Source of the DNA: Calocera cornea HHB12733
Taxonomy: Eukaryota; Basidiomycota; Dacrymycetes; Dacrymycetales; Dacrymycetaceae
DNA length: 64,000 nt
Direction of reading: 5' to 3'
Assembly: GCA_001632435.1 (NCBI GenBank)
Contig: KV424037.1
Coordinates: 1 to 64,000, forward strand
Shown here: in pieces, positions 22,869-32,841 of the stretch
How positions within the stretch are numbered: position 1 is the stretch's first letter
Layout: every line of letters begins with the position of its first letter
Made by a program: the position numbers and the translations under genes
The notes under the pieces: generated by a model
What the model saw: the letters and a program-made list of their open reading frames with translations, nothing else
What the model was told of the DNA's origin: nothing
The model's database searches: none

Positions 22869-23907
22869 ATGGCACGCCAACAAGAAGGACAAACAACCGC
22901 TCCTGCTGTTGACAACTCTGAACTCGATAGGACTGAAGTAGAATCCCAGGAGGAGGGAGAAGATGAAGGATATGTAGTTGAGAAGGGTGACGAGTGTGAA
23001 GAAGGCAGGAAAGGTGCACGTGCACTTGTTCATGCAACGAGTATATGCTGATCTCATCTTGTAGGGCGGCGGCTTCCTGTATCTTGTGAGGTGGGAAGGG
23101 TACGAAGCATCCAATGATACGTGGGAGCCTGAAGAGAATGTGGAGTGAGCAGCCTGCCTTCTATCCTCCGAGTAAGCATAGCATATACTTACTCTGCATC
23201 GAAGGTCTGCCCCCACCGCCATCACAAAGTTCTGGAAAGGCAATCCTAGGCTGATGCATAAGTATACATGTTACCGCGGATGGAAAGCAACAAACAAGCA
23301 GAACCGCAGCCGTTGCTACTCAGACCAAGGTGGGAAGGTCTGCTGTAGCTCGCGGTGGGAAGGCAAATGGTGAGTGGGTTGAGGAGGTACATATATGCAG
23401 CGCTGATGTGTTTCTTACAGGGGAAGAATTGTCACATACCACCCCAGCAGCAGCTGCACTGGCATTTCTCTTCTTTCACTTGCCCCCCGTCTCTCAGCCC
23501 CAACCATCTGCAATGCGCACATCTGACTCACAGGCCAGTCGCAAGAGGAAGAGAGACACGGACGATGAGGTGGAGGAGCTGCAACCCATGACAAAGTATC
23601 TGAAGCAGTTGAACTGGGAGGGTCTGGTGGAAAAGGTCTCTGACGTTAGGCATGGCAGTGGAAAGGGGAACAAGACACTCGTTGTGCACTTGGAGCTGTA
23701 TGTCAACTGTCCCTACTGCATTCACACCAAAAGCTGACCAAGGAACATCACAAATGGGATTAGCGCCATGAGTAGCAATGTCGAGTGCAACAAACACTGC
23801 CCACAAAAGGTAAAGTCCTGCAGTGAACTCTTATGCATAGCGCTGACAGAGCGCAGATGCTTGCCTTTTATGAGAGCAAGATCAGATTTGCTGAGGTCGA
23901 TGAGTGA
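22869..23907 (+). CDS. HP1/Swi6-like chromo- and chromoshadow-domain protein (apparent frameshift)
   Basis: HP1 proteins bind methylated histone H3 Lys9 through the chromodomain and dimerise through the chromoshadow domain to form heterochromatin. From ATG 22869 (MARQQEGQTTAPAVDNSELD) an acidic stretch leads to GEDEGYVVEK; after an intron (23014-23064) comes GGGFLYLVRWEGYEASNDTW followed by EPEENVE, i.e. a full chromodomain. A basic region (ASRKRKRDTDDEVEE) and the chromoshadow part follow: YLKQLNWEGLVEKVSDVRHG, LVVHLELAMSSNVECNKHCP and the last exon MLAFYESKIRFAEVDE, TGA 23905-23907. An extra G near 22985 (gagaagggtgacg) separates VEK from VTSVKKAGK. It may be a real break or a sequence error. 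Otherwise splicing is coherent to the end. Confidence 0.8.
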
Positions 23908-24613
23908 AGACGATGCTATAAAGGGATGAGGGAGAGAGAGGAGAGGTCCGCTGTGCTGTGGTGGTCTCGGTCATATTGTTCCATTTTATCTCTGTTGTTG
24001 GCCTAATGTCCTTTGTATCTTGCTTGGCAAACGAGTACTATTGTTCTTTGGAACAATACCATGCCATCCGGCACAGTGCTGTGCTTCTTACCGATGCGCT
24101 CAACGGCGCGCCTGCGACCACAGTTATCCGCAAGCACAGCTCCTCCTCCCGGCAGATCTTTGAGCAATGGGCAAGGCAGTCCACTGATCAGTGCACACCA
24201 GAACAGCCACTATTACTTGCCTGTGCTCTGGCCACTTGATGGACAATGAATGTGGTGGTCTACTTGGAGACAAACGTTTGGCTCCGACCTTGGCGCACAT
24301 GACAGCCTCAAGGCTGAGTGACAACGTCTTGGACCAGGCGTATTTGGTCCCATCCCTCACAAGCAACTCAGAGCGGGCTTTTCCAAAGGAAGGACAGCAC
24401 TTCCCTTCACGATTCGTACCTTTCGACACACCTCAGAGCCAAAATCTGTTGTCCCATCCTATAGCACTTTATGGGTGAAGAGGGCTAGGGGTGAGGGTTA
24501 CACAGCCACTCAGGGACCACTTTCAGCCACTATGCAGAGTGTGTTTCTTGTCAGTCTGGGTCAGTCTGGGGGCACTGTGTGTTGTGACCACAAGGAGTGC
24601 ACTTGGTTCACTC
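23908..24613. other. No gene recognised
   Basis: About 700 bp between the HP1-like gene and the minisatellite. ORFs on both strands are short and without known domains. Part of it is probably the 3' untranslated region of the HP1-like gene. Confidence 0.45.
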
Positions 24614-24729
24614 GTTGTCACAACAACAAGTGTACGGTTCAGCTGTTGTTGCAACAACAAGTGTACGGTCCAGCTGTTGTCACAACAATGAGTGTACGGT
24701 TTACCCGTTGTCACAACAACAGCTGTACT
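24614..24729 (+). repeat. 31-bp minisatellite, about 3.7 copies
   Basis: Units start at 24614, 24645, 24676 and 24707, each beginning gttgt(c/t)(a/g)caacaa and including gtgtacggt. The start of each unit is an imperfect palindrome (gttgt..acaac), so each could form a small hairpin. The last unit is partial. Two TTAGGG units follow 23 bp later. Confidence 0.9.
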
Positions 24730-24751
24730 TGATTTGCCGGTTATCGCAAGG

Positions 24752-24763
24752 TTAGGGTTAGGG
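24752..24763 (+). repeat. Two TTAGGG units (telomere-like, interstitial)
   Basis: Reads TTAGGGTTAGGG. TTAGGG is the telomere repeat of basidiomycetes. Two copies can occur by chance or mark an old end-joining or telomere-healing event. Confidence 0.5.
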
Positions 24764-25019
24764 CTAGCTTCTTTCTTTCAACTGCTCTAAGTCCCTCACA
24801 ATGTGCACGCTGCAGAGTTGAGGGAAGATCCCTTCCTGGTGAGCCTCTGTCAACATTCACTCTCCAGGCAAGGAAGGCAAAGAGGCGCACCCACAGCGTC
24901 GCACTGCTCAACATCCAAAACGTAATCTGTGACGCCTGCGTCGGATATTTCCTGAATATCTTGAAGTCGGATGCCCAAGGCTTGTCTATGAAAAAGGAGG
25001 GGAATGTTGACAAGAGCCA

Positions 25020-25595
25020 TCATAGGCGCGGATCCCGAGTGGAACCTGACGATGTCGACTTCGGATCATGGTGTGTGGAGACTGCGCTTTCATCCAGTAA
25101 CTTGTCAGAGTGTGAGATAGGCAGAATGGGAGAGAGAAGGCAATTTTGGACGCGAGAGTCATGATTCTCATGGTGATGCATCGGGGAGATGGTAGCGTCA
25201 AGACAGGGCGAAGTTGAAGCAGTGCGGGCAGACACCAACGAAGCCGCCCGTTCCATCTCGTCAGACCATTCGTGGGTGATAATATTGTTGTGTGGACAAT
25301 CGCCAGCATCCCAGGAAGAGGTTGGTTCTGGTACTGATTGCATTGGTTGTATAGCGAGATATTGGCACGTGGGCCCTTGTGCAGGGTTAACCAATAGTTG
25401 TACCAACAAGTTGGAGAAAGGTTGAAGCGTGTTCAGAACCAGCTTTGATACGGCAGGGACTCCCTGCTGAACAACATCTGGAGACATAGCAACGTTGACC
25501 GCAGCCCATAGTAGAAGCTGAGATAGTTGAATGGCCAGGTAATTGTCGGGCCTTGTGAAGTCAATTGGCTTCGTGCCACCGGATTGCATGTGCAA
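25020..25595 (-). CDS. Hypothetical protein, possibly a gene remnant
   Basis: Open frame of 191 codons (MHMQSGGTKPIDFTRPDNYL..). It contains a moderately hydrophobic helix (YLAIQLSQLLLWAAVNVAMS) and a Ser/His-rich C-terminal half. I recognise no domain. An overlapping frame (25433-25801) reads hydrophobic Leu-rich sequence, so a spliced or broken gene is possible. The MITE at 25803 begins just upstream. Confidence 0.25.
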   Translation of the reverse strand: MHMQSGGTKPIDFTRPDNYLAIQLSQLLLWAAVNVAMSPDVVQQGVPAVSKLVLNTLQPFSNLLVQLLVNPAQGPTCQYLAIQPMQSVPEPTSSWDAGDCPHNNIITHEWSDEMERAASLVSARTASTSPCLDATISPMHHHENHDSRVQNCLLSPILPISHSDKLLDESAVSTHHDPKSTSSGSTRDPRL

Positions 25596-25802
25596 CTATG
25601 CAGTGCGTTAACCATCTGTGTTCTCCAAATGCGAGTCTGGAAACATACATCCGCTACAAGATGTAACAACAGATCACTTGCAACAAGCTTGATAGGCATT
25701 AGAAGCACAAGAGGCAAGAAGAGCGCGGAGAGCTGCAAAGGACACAGAAGCTGGGATGGTGTAACTCTGGGGCTAAGACGACGTAACATCTTCCTTGACA
25801 TA

Positions 25803-26288
25803 CAGTGACGCTCAAAAAGATTGCCGCAGTGTCAGGACCCTTTTTCTATGTTCATCCCTATCGGGGATATTACATAGTCTTAAGCATCTTACTGCGGAAA
25901 ATCTGGGACTGAAACCTGGTTCCGGAGGCCCTTTGTGGCATTTGTGGGCTTCTTCGGTACCAGATGGTCGCCTAAACAGCCAAATTCATAATCTTTGTGG
26001 GCTGTAATTTATGAAACCATTCGACAGGTTCTGAGGGGTGCGGACCCTTATCATTACAAATCGTCGCCGGAGCCCATTGCTTTTGGTCCACATTACTCGC
26101 CAATTCAAACTGTCTTGTGTATATTTTAAGGGCTTAACAACTAGAGAAGAAGCATGTTGATTCTCTCATAATTGTCCGGGAAGATGTTTTAGTCTTGGTC
26201 TTTGCTCAATCCCGTGATGGAGCCCATGCATTATCTCCGATAGGCACTTAGGGCCCTGACACTGCGGCAATCTTTTTGAGCATCACTG
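25803..26288. mobile_element. MITE of the Tc1/mariner type, 486 bp, TA duplication
   Basis: 38-bp inverted repeats (25803-25840 and 26251-26288) starting CAGTGACGCTCAAAAAGATT match at 36 of 38 positions. TA flanks both ends (25801-25802, 26289-26290). No transposase frame fits inside. The ends share CAGTG and a following A-run with the Tc1 element at 12134 but otherwise differ, so it belongs to another subfamily and would need a transposase supplied from elsewhere. Confidence 0.9.
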
Positions 26289-26425
26289 TATTTGTGTCCT
26301 TTGCACCTGAAGCTGCAACTGAAGACTTGCAGAACTTAGGAATCCCATTGTGGTTGAAGTCCATATACTGATGCTTGTTAGTTCTGAGGTAACTATATGC
26401 GCTCAATATGACTCACCATCAAACC

Positions 26426-27042
26426 TCAAACGACACTCGCATAGCTCACGACATTCCCTAAAGCAATTTGCCCGCCACCTTCCCCATAGAGATTCATAGC
26501 CATATCCATAAGTTTATCGAATCCATCCTTGTTTCGGGTTGCCGGCTTCACCGTTCCCGCTTCAAGGCGCAGCTGCTGTTCCCACTTCATGAAGACTGAG
26601 AGGAAGTTATTCATATGCTGCACATAGCACTGCGTCCTGGAAACAATATCCCCCGGCGCGTCCAGGTGAAAGAAGTAGTCCAGCAGGACATCCAGAGTGC
26701 TTCGTGGAGCTACACCGTTGTGCGCAGCAAGCAAGTCAAAGGCCCAGTGAATCTGATCGATTGCGCTCATAATTCCCTGAAAGTGCCAAATTCCAGATAG
26801 AACATGCAGTGCCCCGCCCAATCGCGACACCAGAGGGCTGTCCATGAGAGTGGATGCCGCATGTTGAGTTTTCCTTGAAGAAAACGTCTGTCTCCACTGG
26901 AGCCAAACACCTCTTTGAGCTTGTCCAGAGTGTCTGTGAGCTCGGCCGGCATCAAGACTTGTGCTTGCCTCCCAGACCAGCGCCGGTGCAGACGGTCGAG
27001 GAAGTGCGCTTGCAGTTGACTATCCGTGGGGATACCCGACAT
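26426..27042 (-). CDS. Conserved-looking hypothetical protein, spliced
   Basis: Starts near ATG 27042 (MSGIPTDSQLQAHFLDRLHR) and ends at TGA 26426-26428. The first part is charged (ELTDTLDKLKEVFGSSGDRR). An exon after about 26785 reads GIMSAIDQIHWAFDLLAAHN, VLLDYFFHLDAPGDIVSRTQ, NNFLSVFMKWEQQLRLEAGT and a Gly-rich end. It looks helical, without known motifs. The joint between exons is not fixed. Its start lies about 285 bp from the start of the SNF2-type gene on the other strand, so the two may share a promoter region. Confidence 0.4.
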
Positions 27043-27327
27043 GATCAGTGGTTTCACAATGACGGGGATAGGTGATGATAAAGTTGTGGTTGCAGTACAA
27101 GTGGCATAGGCGCACTTGACGGAGCCTTGCACTATCATAGGCCACACAATGCTGGGTGAATGCGTTGCATCTGTCTCCTCTACAATATACGTGTCCATGA
27201 CACACGGGGCAGTGAACCCCCAAAACGACTTTGACGTGTTGTGCCAGTGAACTCCCAAAACAGATCTTGGCGGTTGGCCTTGCGTACTCTTCTTTGGTCG
27301 CTTCCGTCCTTGCTGTCCAGCCCAATC

Positions 27328-30300
27328 ATGTCGACCGAGGAAGAGCACTTCTCCATGGACGACTATCCTCCGGCTCCAACCCAAGTCGAGATCAACATCC
27401 AGACCCAGGGTCCATGGGTGGCCCGCCTCTACGATGATTGCCAGTTGACCTTTTGCAAACCTCTGTGGCCCAAGGTCAATGACATGCTCACCCGGCCATT
27501 TGATTTGCCCTGGGCGTCACCACAGGAGCTTGAAGAATGCAATAAAATTCTGTGGGAGCAACACCATGCGTTCTCCGCTGCATTCAAGCACAATGGTGAT
27601 CAAGCCTCATACTGCCAATCCCTTTGGGTCAGCAACGCAATGGAGCTCTTTGCAGACACGACCGGCCTTGTGCTGGACTGGACAGTATGGCAGGGGAGGG
27701 TATACACCGCATATGTCTGTCCCCTTTCCATGTCTCCCTGCAGCTCATTCTCCCTCAGGCCGACTGCGGAAGCATCCCAGCTTGTCAACAGTCTGACCCC
27801 GGAGCTCAATGTCACTGCGCAGTGCAATGACGCCATGATCAGGCTCAACATTGACGACAAACAAGACTTCCCGGGTATGACATGTAATCTGTTGCCCTAC
27901 CAGATCTGGTCTGTGGACTGGATGCAGCACGGGGAGAATATCTGGGGGTGCATCTCTTGTGCCGCCATGCACATGATTGTGGCTGACTGCAGATAGCCAC
28001 GGCGGTATCCTAGCCGATGAGATGGGTCTGGGCAAGACGGTAACGACGACTGCCCTCATCGTTAGCACTCTGCACAAACGCAGACCTGGAGAGGCGGGTA
28101 CCTTGATTGTCGTGGTCGGCCCGGTAGTACAACAGTGGAAGAGGGAGATTGAGAGCAAGACAAAGCCGGTGCTCTCCTGCATGATCTTGGGGGGAACGAG
28201 GCCAAAAAATCTCAGCCGGGAACTCATGAAGCACAATATTGTGATAGCAACCTTCAACCGGGTACGGCTCTGCTTCAAAGCAGACTTGCATCCATTGTTC
28301 AGCGTCAAGTGGCATCAAATTGTGCTCGACGAGTCACAGGAGATCAGAAATCCAATAACCCAGACCACCCAGGCCGTGCTCAAGCTCTCGGGCAAACATC
28401 GGTGGTGCTTGAGTGGAACCCCTATGGCGGACTCAATGCCTTTCCGCAGTTCAGCTTTATTTGGCTGACCCACTACCGGCACAGGTCAACCTTCGATTGC
28501 CTCATCAATCTTACCAATCCCAAGCAAGCCGGCGCTGCACTGCACCAGGCTTTAAAAACATGCACGTTAGCGCGGAGGAAGGAGCATCTCTACAAGGGCA
28601 AGCCCCTGCTCAACCTCCTGCCCATGATGATCCGTCCGGTGTGCATCGCCTTCCGCCCAGAGACGCAAATTCAATATGACAAGCTTGCCTCTTCAGCCAA
28701 GATCAGGTTGGTCAGACAAAATTGTGTCCGGACCGTGGTGTGTGTATCTTCCCGTGCTCACGCTCAGACAGGAATAATGGGGAAAAGGTCAGCTACAAGT
28801 GTCATGAGTAGCCTCCCTTTCGGGATGCATGCTTGCTGACATTGGTTCACAGTCCACGGGCTTCTTCACCGCCTCCGCCTACTTTGCGCCCATGTTGCCC
28901 TTGTGCGTCCGGATGACAATGAGGAGATGTTTGGCGAAGAGATGGAGGAGGAGGACACTCTTGACTACTGGTTGGAGCTGGAGCTCAGGGCAGCAAGACT
29001 CAGGCTGAGCCGCAGCCTCAAAGGTGCCATCTGCCCTGGGTGCAAATGCGACATGGATGTAGAGCCGTTCATTTCACCCTGCCTCCATCTCCTCTGTTCA
29101 GGCAAGCGGATCGGTGGCTTGTCCCGAGAGCAAGGCTGACTCCGCTGTGGATTGTAGGATGTATGGCAGGGGCGCGTGAAGCAGAACCCTGCAAGTGCCC
29201 GGGGTTTGATGGTTGCAAACATCCTCGGGGATACCGCCTTGCCGTGCCCACGTGGGCCTTGCTCGAGGTCGAGGACAAGGTGGAAAAGTGGACCAGGAAG
29301 AATTTGAAGGACATGCCCCCGCACGTTAGGCATGCCATGCAGGACAGTACGTTGTGGTCTGAAAAGGTGTGCGCGCCACATCTAGTCTCGATTGCATGAT
29401 GCTAATATGTCCTTCCCAAGCTCTGTGTGCGTGCCACGCATTGCCCGTGTTCTGTTCAATGCTGATCCCAGGTACACAGATGGTTAGGGACTACATCCTC
29501 AACTTGCTGAAGGAGGATCCGGGAGCACACATGATTTACGCCTCTCAATGGACCAGGATGCTCAGCTTGATCAAGTATGCCTTCGCCGAGGTGAAAGAGT
29601 TTAGAACCAAGTGGTACATCCCGTTCTTGCACTCGTAGGATGTGCTCATCGACTGTGTCTAGTTATCAAGGCAGAATGTCCCGTAAACGCAGGGACGAGG
29701 TGCTCAGAAGTTTCACAGAAGACCAGGAGGGTGTGACTATATTGCTCTTGTCGCTCACAGCAGGGGGAACAGGGTACGCATGTAATGGCCTGCCTGTCAT
29801 TTTCACTCATTGATAGCGTTCATCAAGGCTCAACCTTCAGGTCGGGAGTGTGATCGTTATACATGAACCACATTACAACCCATTCAGGGAAGCTCAAGGT
29901 ATGCCGATCACCTGTCATCCCTCATTTTCAACTGCTGATTTGCATAGCCCGCGGCCGACTGGACCGGTTTGGACAGACGAAGGGTGTGATGGCTCTCTCC
30001 CCCCCCTTCTTGCTTGGCGCTCATGTTCCCTTGTCCCAGCAACCCAGGCATTGCACCTTCGGATGGAAGGCACGGTGGAGGAGGCCATAGTTGGCGTCCA
30101 GGAGCGCAAGGTGTGCCCAGTTTCCGTGGTCCCGCGTCCCCTATTCACCTTTCCAGGCCGCACTGGTGAGGGGTGCCTTTGGCCTCACCATGCAGGGAGA
30201 CCGCCTCAACAAGGAGGAGATCAAGGAGGGTAAGTGCCTCCTTATGACCGTCCGATCAATCAGTCACGTGTCTTGTCAGTCATTCTCTCCTTCAAGGACA

Positions 30301-30332
30301 AGCCTCGTTTGAACAAGCTGCACAGACGGTAG
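27328..30332 (+). CDS. SNF2-family helicase with RING finger (Rad5/Rad16-like), possibly disrupted
   Basis: ATP-dependent DNA translocase of the type that remodels chromatin or works in repair. From ATG 27328 (MSTEEEHFSMDDYPPAPTQV) a non-conserved N-terminus leads to LLPYQIWSVDWM, Walker A GGILADEMGLGKT, a DExx box WHQIVLDESQEIRNP and motif III HRWCLSGTP. Then come KTCTLARRKEHLYKGKPLLN, a RING-like CPGCKCDMDVEPFISPCLHLLC, and the second helicase lobe: YQGRMSRKRRDEVLRSFTED, ILLLSLTAGGTG, VIVIHEPHYNPFREAQ and ARGRLDRFGQTK. The last exon ends NKLHRR with TAG 30330-30332. Many short introns are needed. Near 28435-28445 the text runs from GTPMADS into NAFPQFSFIW only with a frame change, so this copy may be a recent pseudogene. 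Nuclear action is inferred from family. Confidence 0.72.
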
Positions 30333-30431
30333 AGGGCACGGCGAGACTGTCAATTACGGTAATTCTACTAGTGCAGCCAGTGTTAATGCTACAAGTACAA
30401 CAATGTGCCGAGCTCGGCCCATTTGCCGCCA

Positions 30432-32637
30432 TCATGTTTGCGTCCTCTTGAGCGTCTTTGCCATGCCCTGCTTCTTCCCACCCTTTGCCTTGGGCAATGT
30501 GGGGGTATAGTCATTGTCCCCGGACCCCTCCATCATTGTGTCCTTGTCACCGACAGTCGTCCCGTCTTCCTTCTCCCCCCCTTCCCCCGTCTCCTCGCGT
30601 TCTTGCAGGGTGATGATCCACGGGTGCAGCTTGATGACCTCCATCTTCTGGCCCTTCTTCTTGAGCACTTCCTGGAGCGCCGGGACGGCTCTGAGTAGCT
30701 TCTGAACACGGGCGTTGTGGTTCATCGGTAAGACGCTGTGCTTGCTGTTGGTGCACTTCTTCCAAAACACCCTGCTCTCATTTTGGGGTCCAGGCAGCGT
30801 AGAATTGCCAATCTTCCAATCTTTATGCGCGATGGTCTTCTTGTACTCCATGACGCCGAGATGTAATCCTAAACGCAGGAGATACACAGTCAAAAACTTA
30901 TCAGGCGTCAACAGCTCGCGCTGGGGAGTGTAGCGGTTTGGGTTTGTTAGTAGGTTTATCAGTGCCTTGATCTCTTTAGTTGTGAGCATCGATGCCAACT
31001 TGCTTTGCGGCAGGTTGGCGGCAAAGTTGAGGATGTTGCTATACCAGCCCATCCTCTCCGCATTGGTCGACCTCAAGCCTGTCCTGTGCTCCTCAATAAG
31101 GCAGTGCTCCATGCGGTCAAAGTCGGTAAGGTCGAACAGCTTGCCTGCAGTCAGACTGGACGTGGGGGTCCATACCATGTGCTTGATCCAGCTGGGTAGT
31201 ATCCTGTGTCTATGTATTACATATGCTGCAGCATGCGGAATGCGAGTGCTTACATTTGCGTGCCCCCTATCATATTAGCATAGAACCAACTACCCAGGGC
31301 TTTCATTCTTGCTTCCTTGTATGACTTTAGGTTGGTGATGACGGAATGGGGATCGTCGTGAAGGCGCTGCTGCGTCTCATTGTTGGGGCATAAGTACCAC
31401 CAAATCTTGATGCCCATGTTTTGGGCGACAAAGGTATACCGGCCGCCTGCATCGTGGTGCGCCTTGGTTAAGCATCCAGGGGAGGTGATGAGCGCCCAGT
31501 TCCCCTCTCGCGCGTCGGTACGCTTGCGGCTCTTACCATAGTCTCCCGTGGAGATGGTGTCCGCCTCAAGGGTATGGTGTACAAAACTTCTGCACGAGGT
31601 CAGCGGCACGCCTCTTTCACGCACTTGGTGGCACGCACCGCATATGTGGGTGCCATCCCCCGGTGGTATACGGACATTCCAGGCAGTTCAGGGAGACATT
31701 GGGATCCTTGATCACCTCGAAGAACTCGGGCCTTTTGAGCATTCGGTGAACTTTGGGCGGCACTGTCGGCAGGTTTTGCATGCGTGCAGATAGTGCATCC
31801 ATGTCTAGAAACAGGTGAGCATGTCGCGTGAAGATTGGGATGGGAAGGGGGTGCAACGCACCGACAAAGTCGTATACCTCGTTGGGGTCCAAAACAATGC
31901 CCTCATCCATCAACGTCTTCATTGCAAACGGACAACCATTCCAGTCCTCTCCCCCTGTCAGGTAGACGACGCACTGTTGCCTGATCTTGTCATGGATCAC
32001 TTTGTCCAGCAGCGGCTCGCCTGGCACGATGTGAAGCTGCAAAAAATTCGAATCTTCATATGCTGGGTTTGATATTGCGAATAGCATGTTGACGATACCG
32101 GCTATATATTTCTGTAAAGTCTTCAGATGCAACCCTGGGGCCTGAGGGGAATGCACGCACCTGTCCCTCAGTTCTGCGCAACTCTGGCCCGGGGTATTGC
32201 TTGGGCCAGTTCAGGACAGGCTTGCCGGGCGGGAGCATGGGGGGCAAGACGGGCTTGCTGGGTGGGAGCATGGGGGGCAAGACGGGCTTGCTGCGCGGGA
32301 TTGTGGGGGGCAAGACGGGCTTGCTGGACGAGGTTGTCAGCAGGTTGTCGGCGTGACGGGGCTTTGGACGGGGCCTGCCCAGCTTCTCTGTCATGGGCAT
32401 TGGGATGCCCTTCTTCTCGTAGACCAGCGAGCGTTTGTACGCGTCTCTCTGCCATAAGTACCACGTTGTCATGCATACATGGTACTGCCGGTTGGGTGCA
32501 ACGATACACCCAACATCCTCGGGACCATCAGTGCCACAGTTGAAACAGACCAGAGGAGGCGACGGCAGGCGGTCTTGGCCCAGCTGCATCTGCTCTATCT
32601 GCTCAATGACATTGCCCACGGCAGCATTGGCGGGCAT
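30432..32637 (-). CDS. JmjC-type 2-oxoglutarate oxygenase (fungal expanded family)
   Basis: Fe(II)/2-oxoglutarate dioxygenases of this fold include histone demethylases and protein hydroxylases. Starts at ATG 32637 (MPANAAVGNVIEQIEQMQLG) and stops at TGA 30432-30434, with introns near 32090, 31800, 31580 and 31210. An early CFNCGTDGPEDVGCIV may bind metal. A four-copy Pro-rich repeat (KPVLPP..) follows. The catalytic core is NWALITSPGCLTKAHHDAGG, with H-x-D ligands, then GIKIWWYL. After an intron, SWIKHMVWTPTSSLTAGKLF supplies the expected third His. The C-terminus is a charged tail (TPTLPKAKGGKKQGMAK). Substrate is unknown. It runs convergent with the SNF2-type gene, the stops 100 bp apart, and starts about 200 bp from the next plus-strand gene. 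Confidence 0.68.
32213..32338. repeat. 33-bp tandem repeat inside the JmjC gene
   Basis: Four units, each giving 11 residues of the form KPVLPP(M/T)(L/I)P(P/R)(S/G) on the minus strand. The period is a multiple of three, so copy-number changes would keep frame. Confidence 0.85.
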
Positions 32638-32841
32638 GGCGTGCAGCAAACGGCGAGGTGGGGGAGTTGAGTTTCGGTTGTTTGAGGTGTTCTAGGTAGT
32701 GGCTGCATTTTGTTGGCTGCGTTTTGGGGGTTACGTGGCGGAGGCTTTTCCATGAGGATTTCGGGACGTGAGTCTCCTCCGGTGACCGCTATGCGGAGGC
32801 AGCATGACCGCTCCGGGTGGAAATTCACTAAGTGACCTGCA

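Noticed and set aside
24614..24729. Possible CRISPR-like array
   Set aside because: The 31-bp units are directly tandem with no unique spacers, and the genome is eukaryotic. It is a minisatellite.
24752..24763. Subtelomeric position suggested by TTAGGG
   Set aside because: Only two units, with housekeeping genes on both sides; not enough to call a chromosome end.
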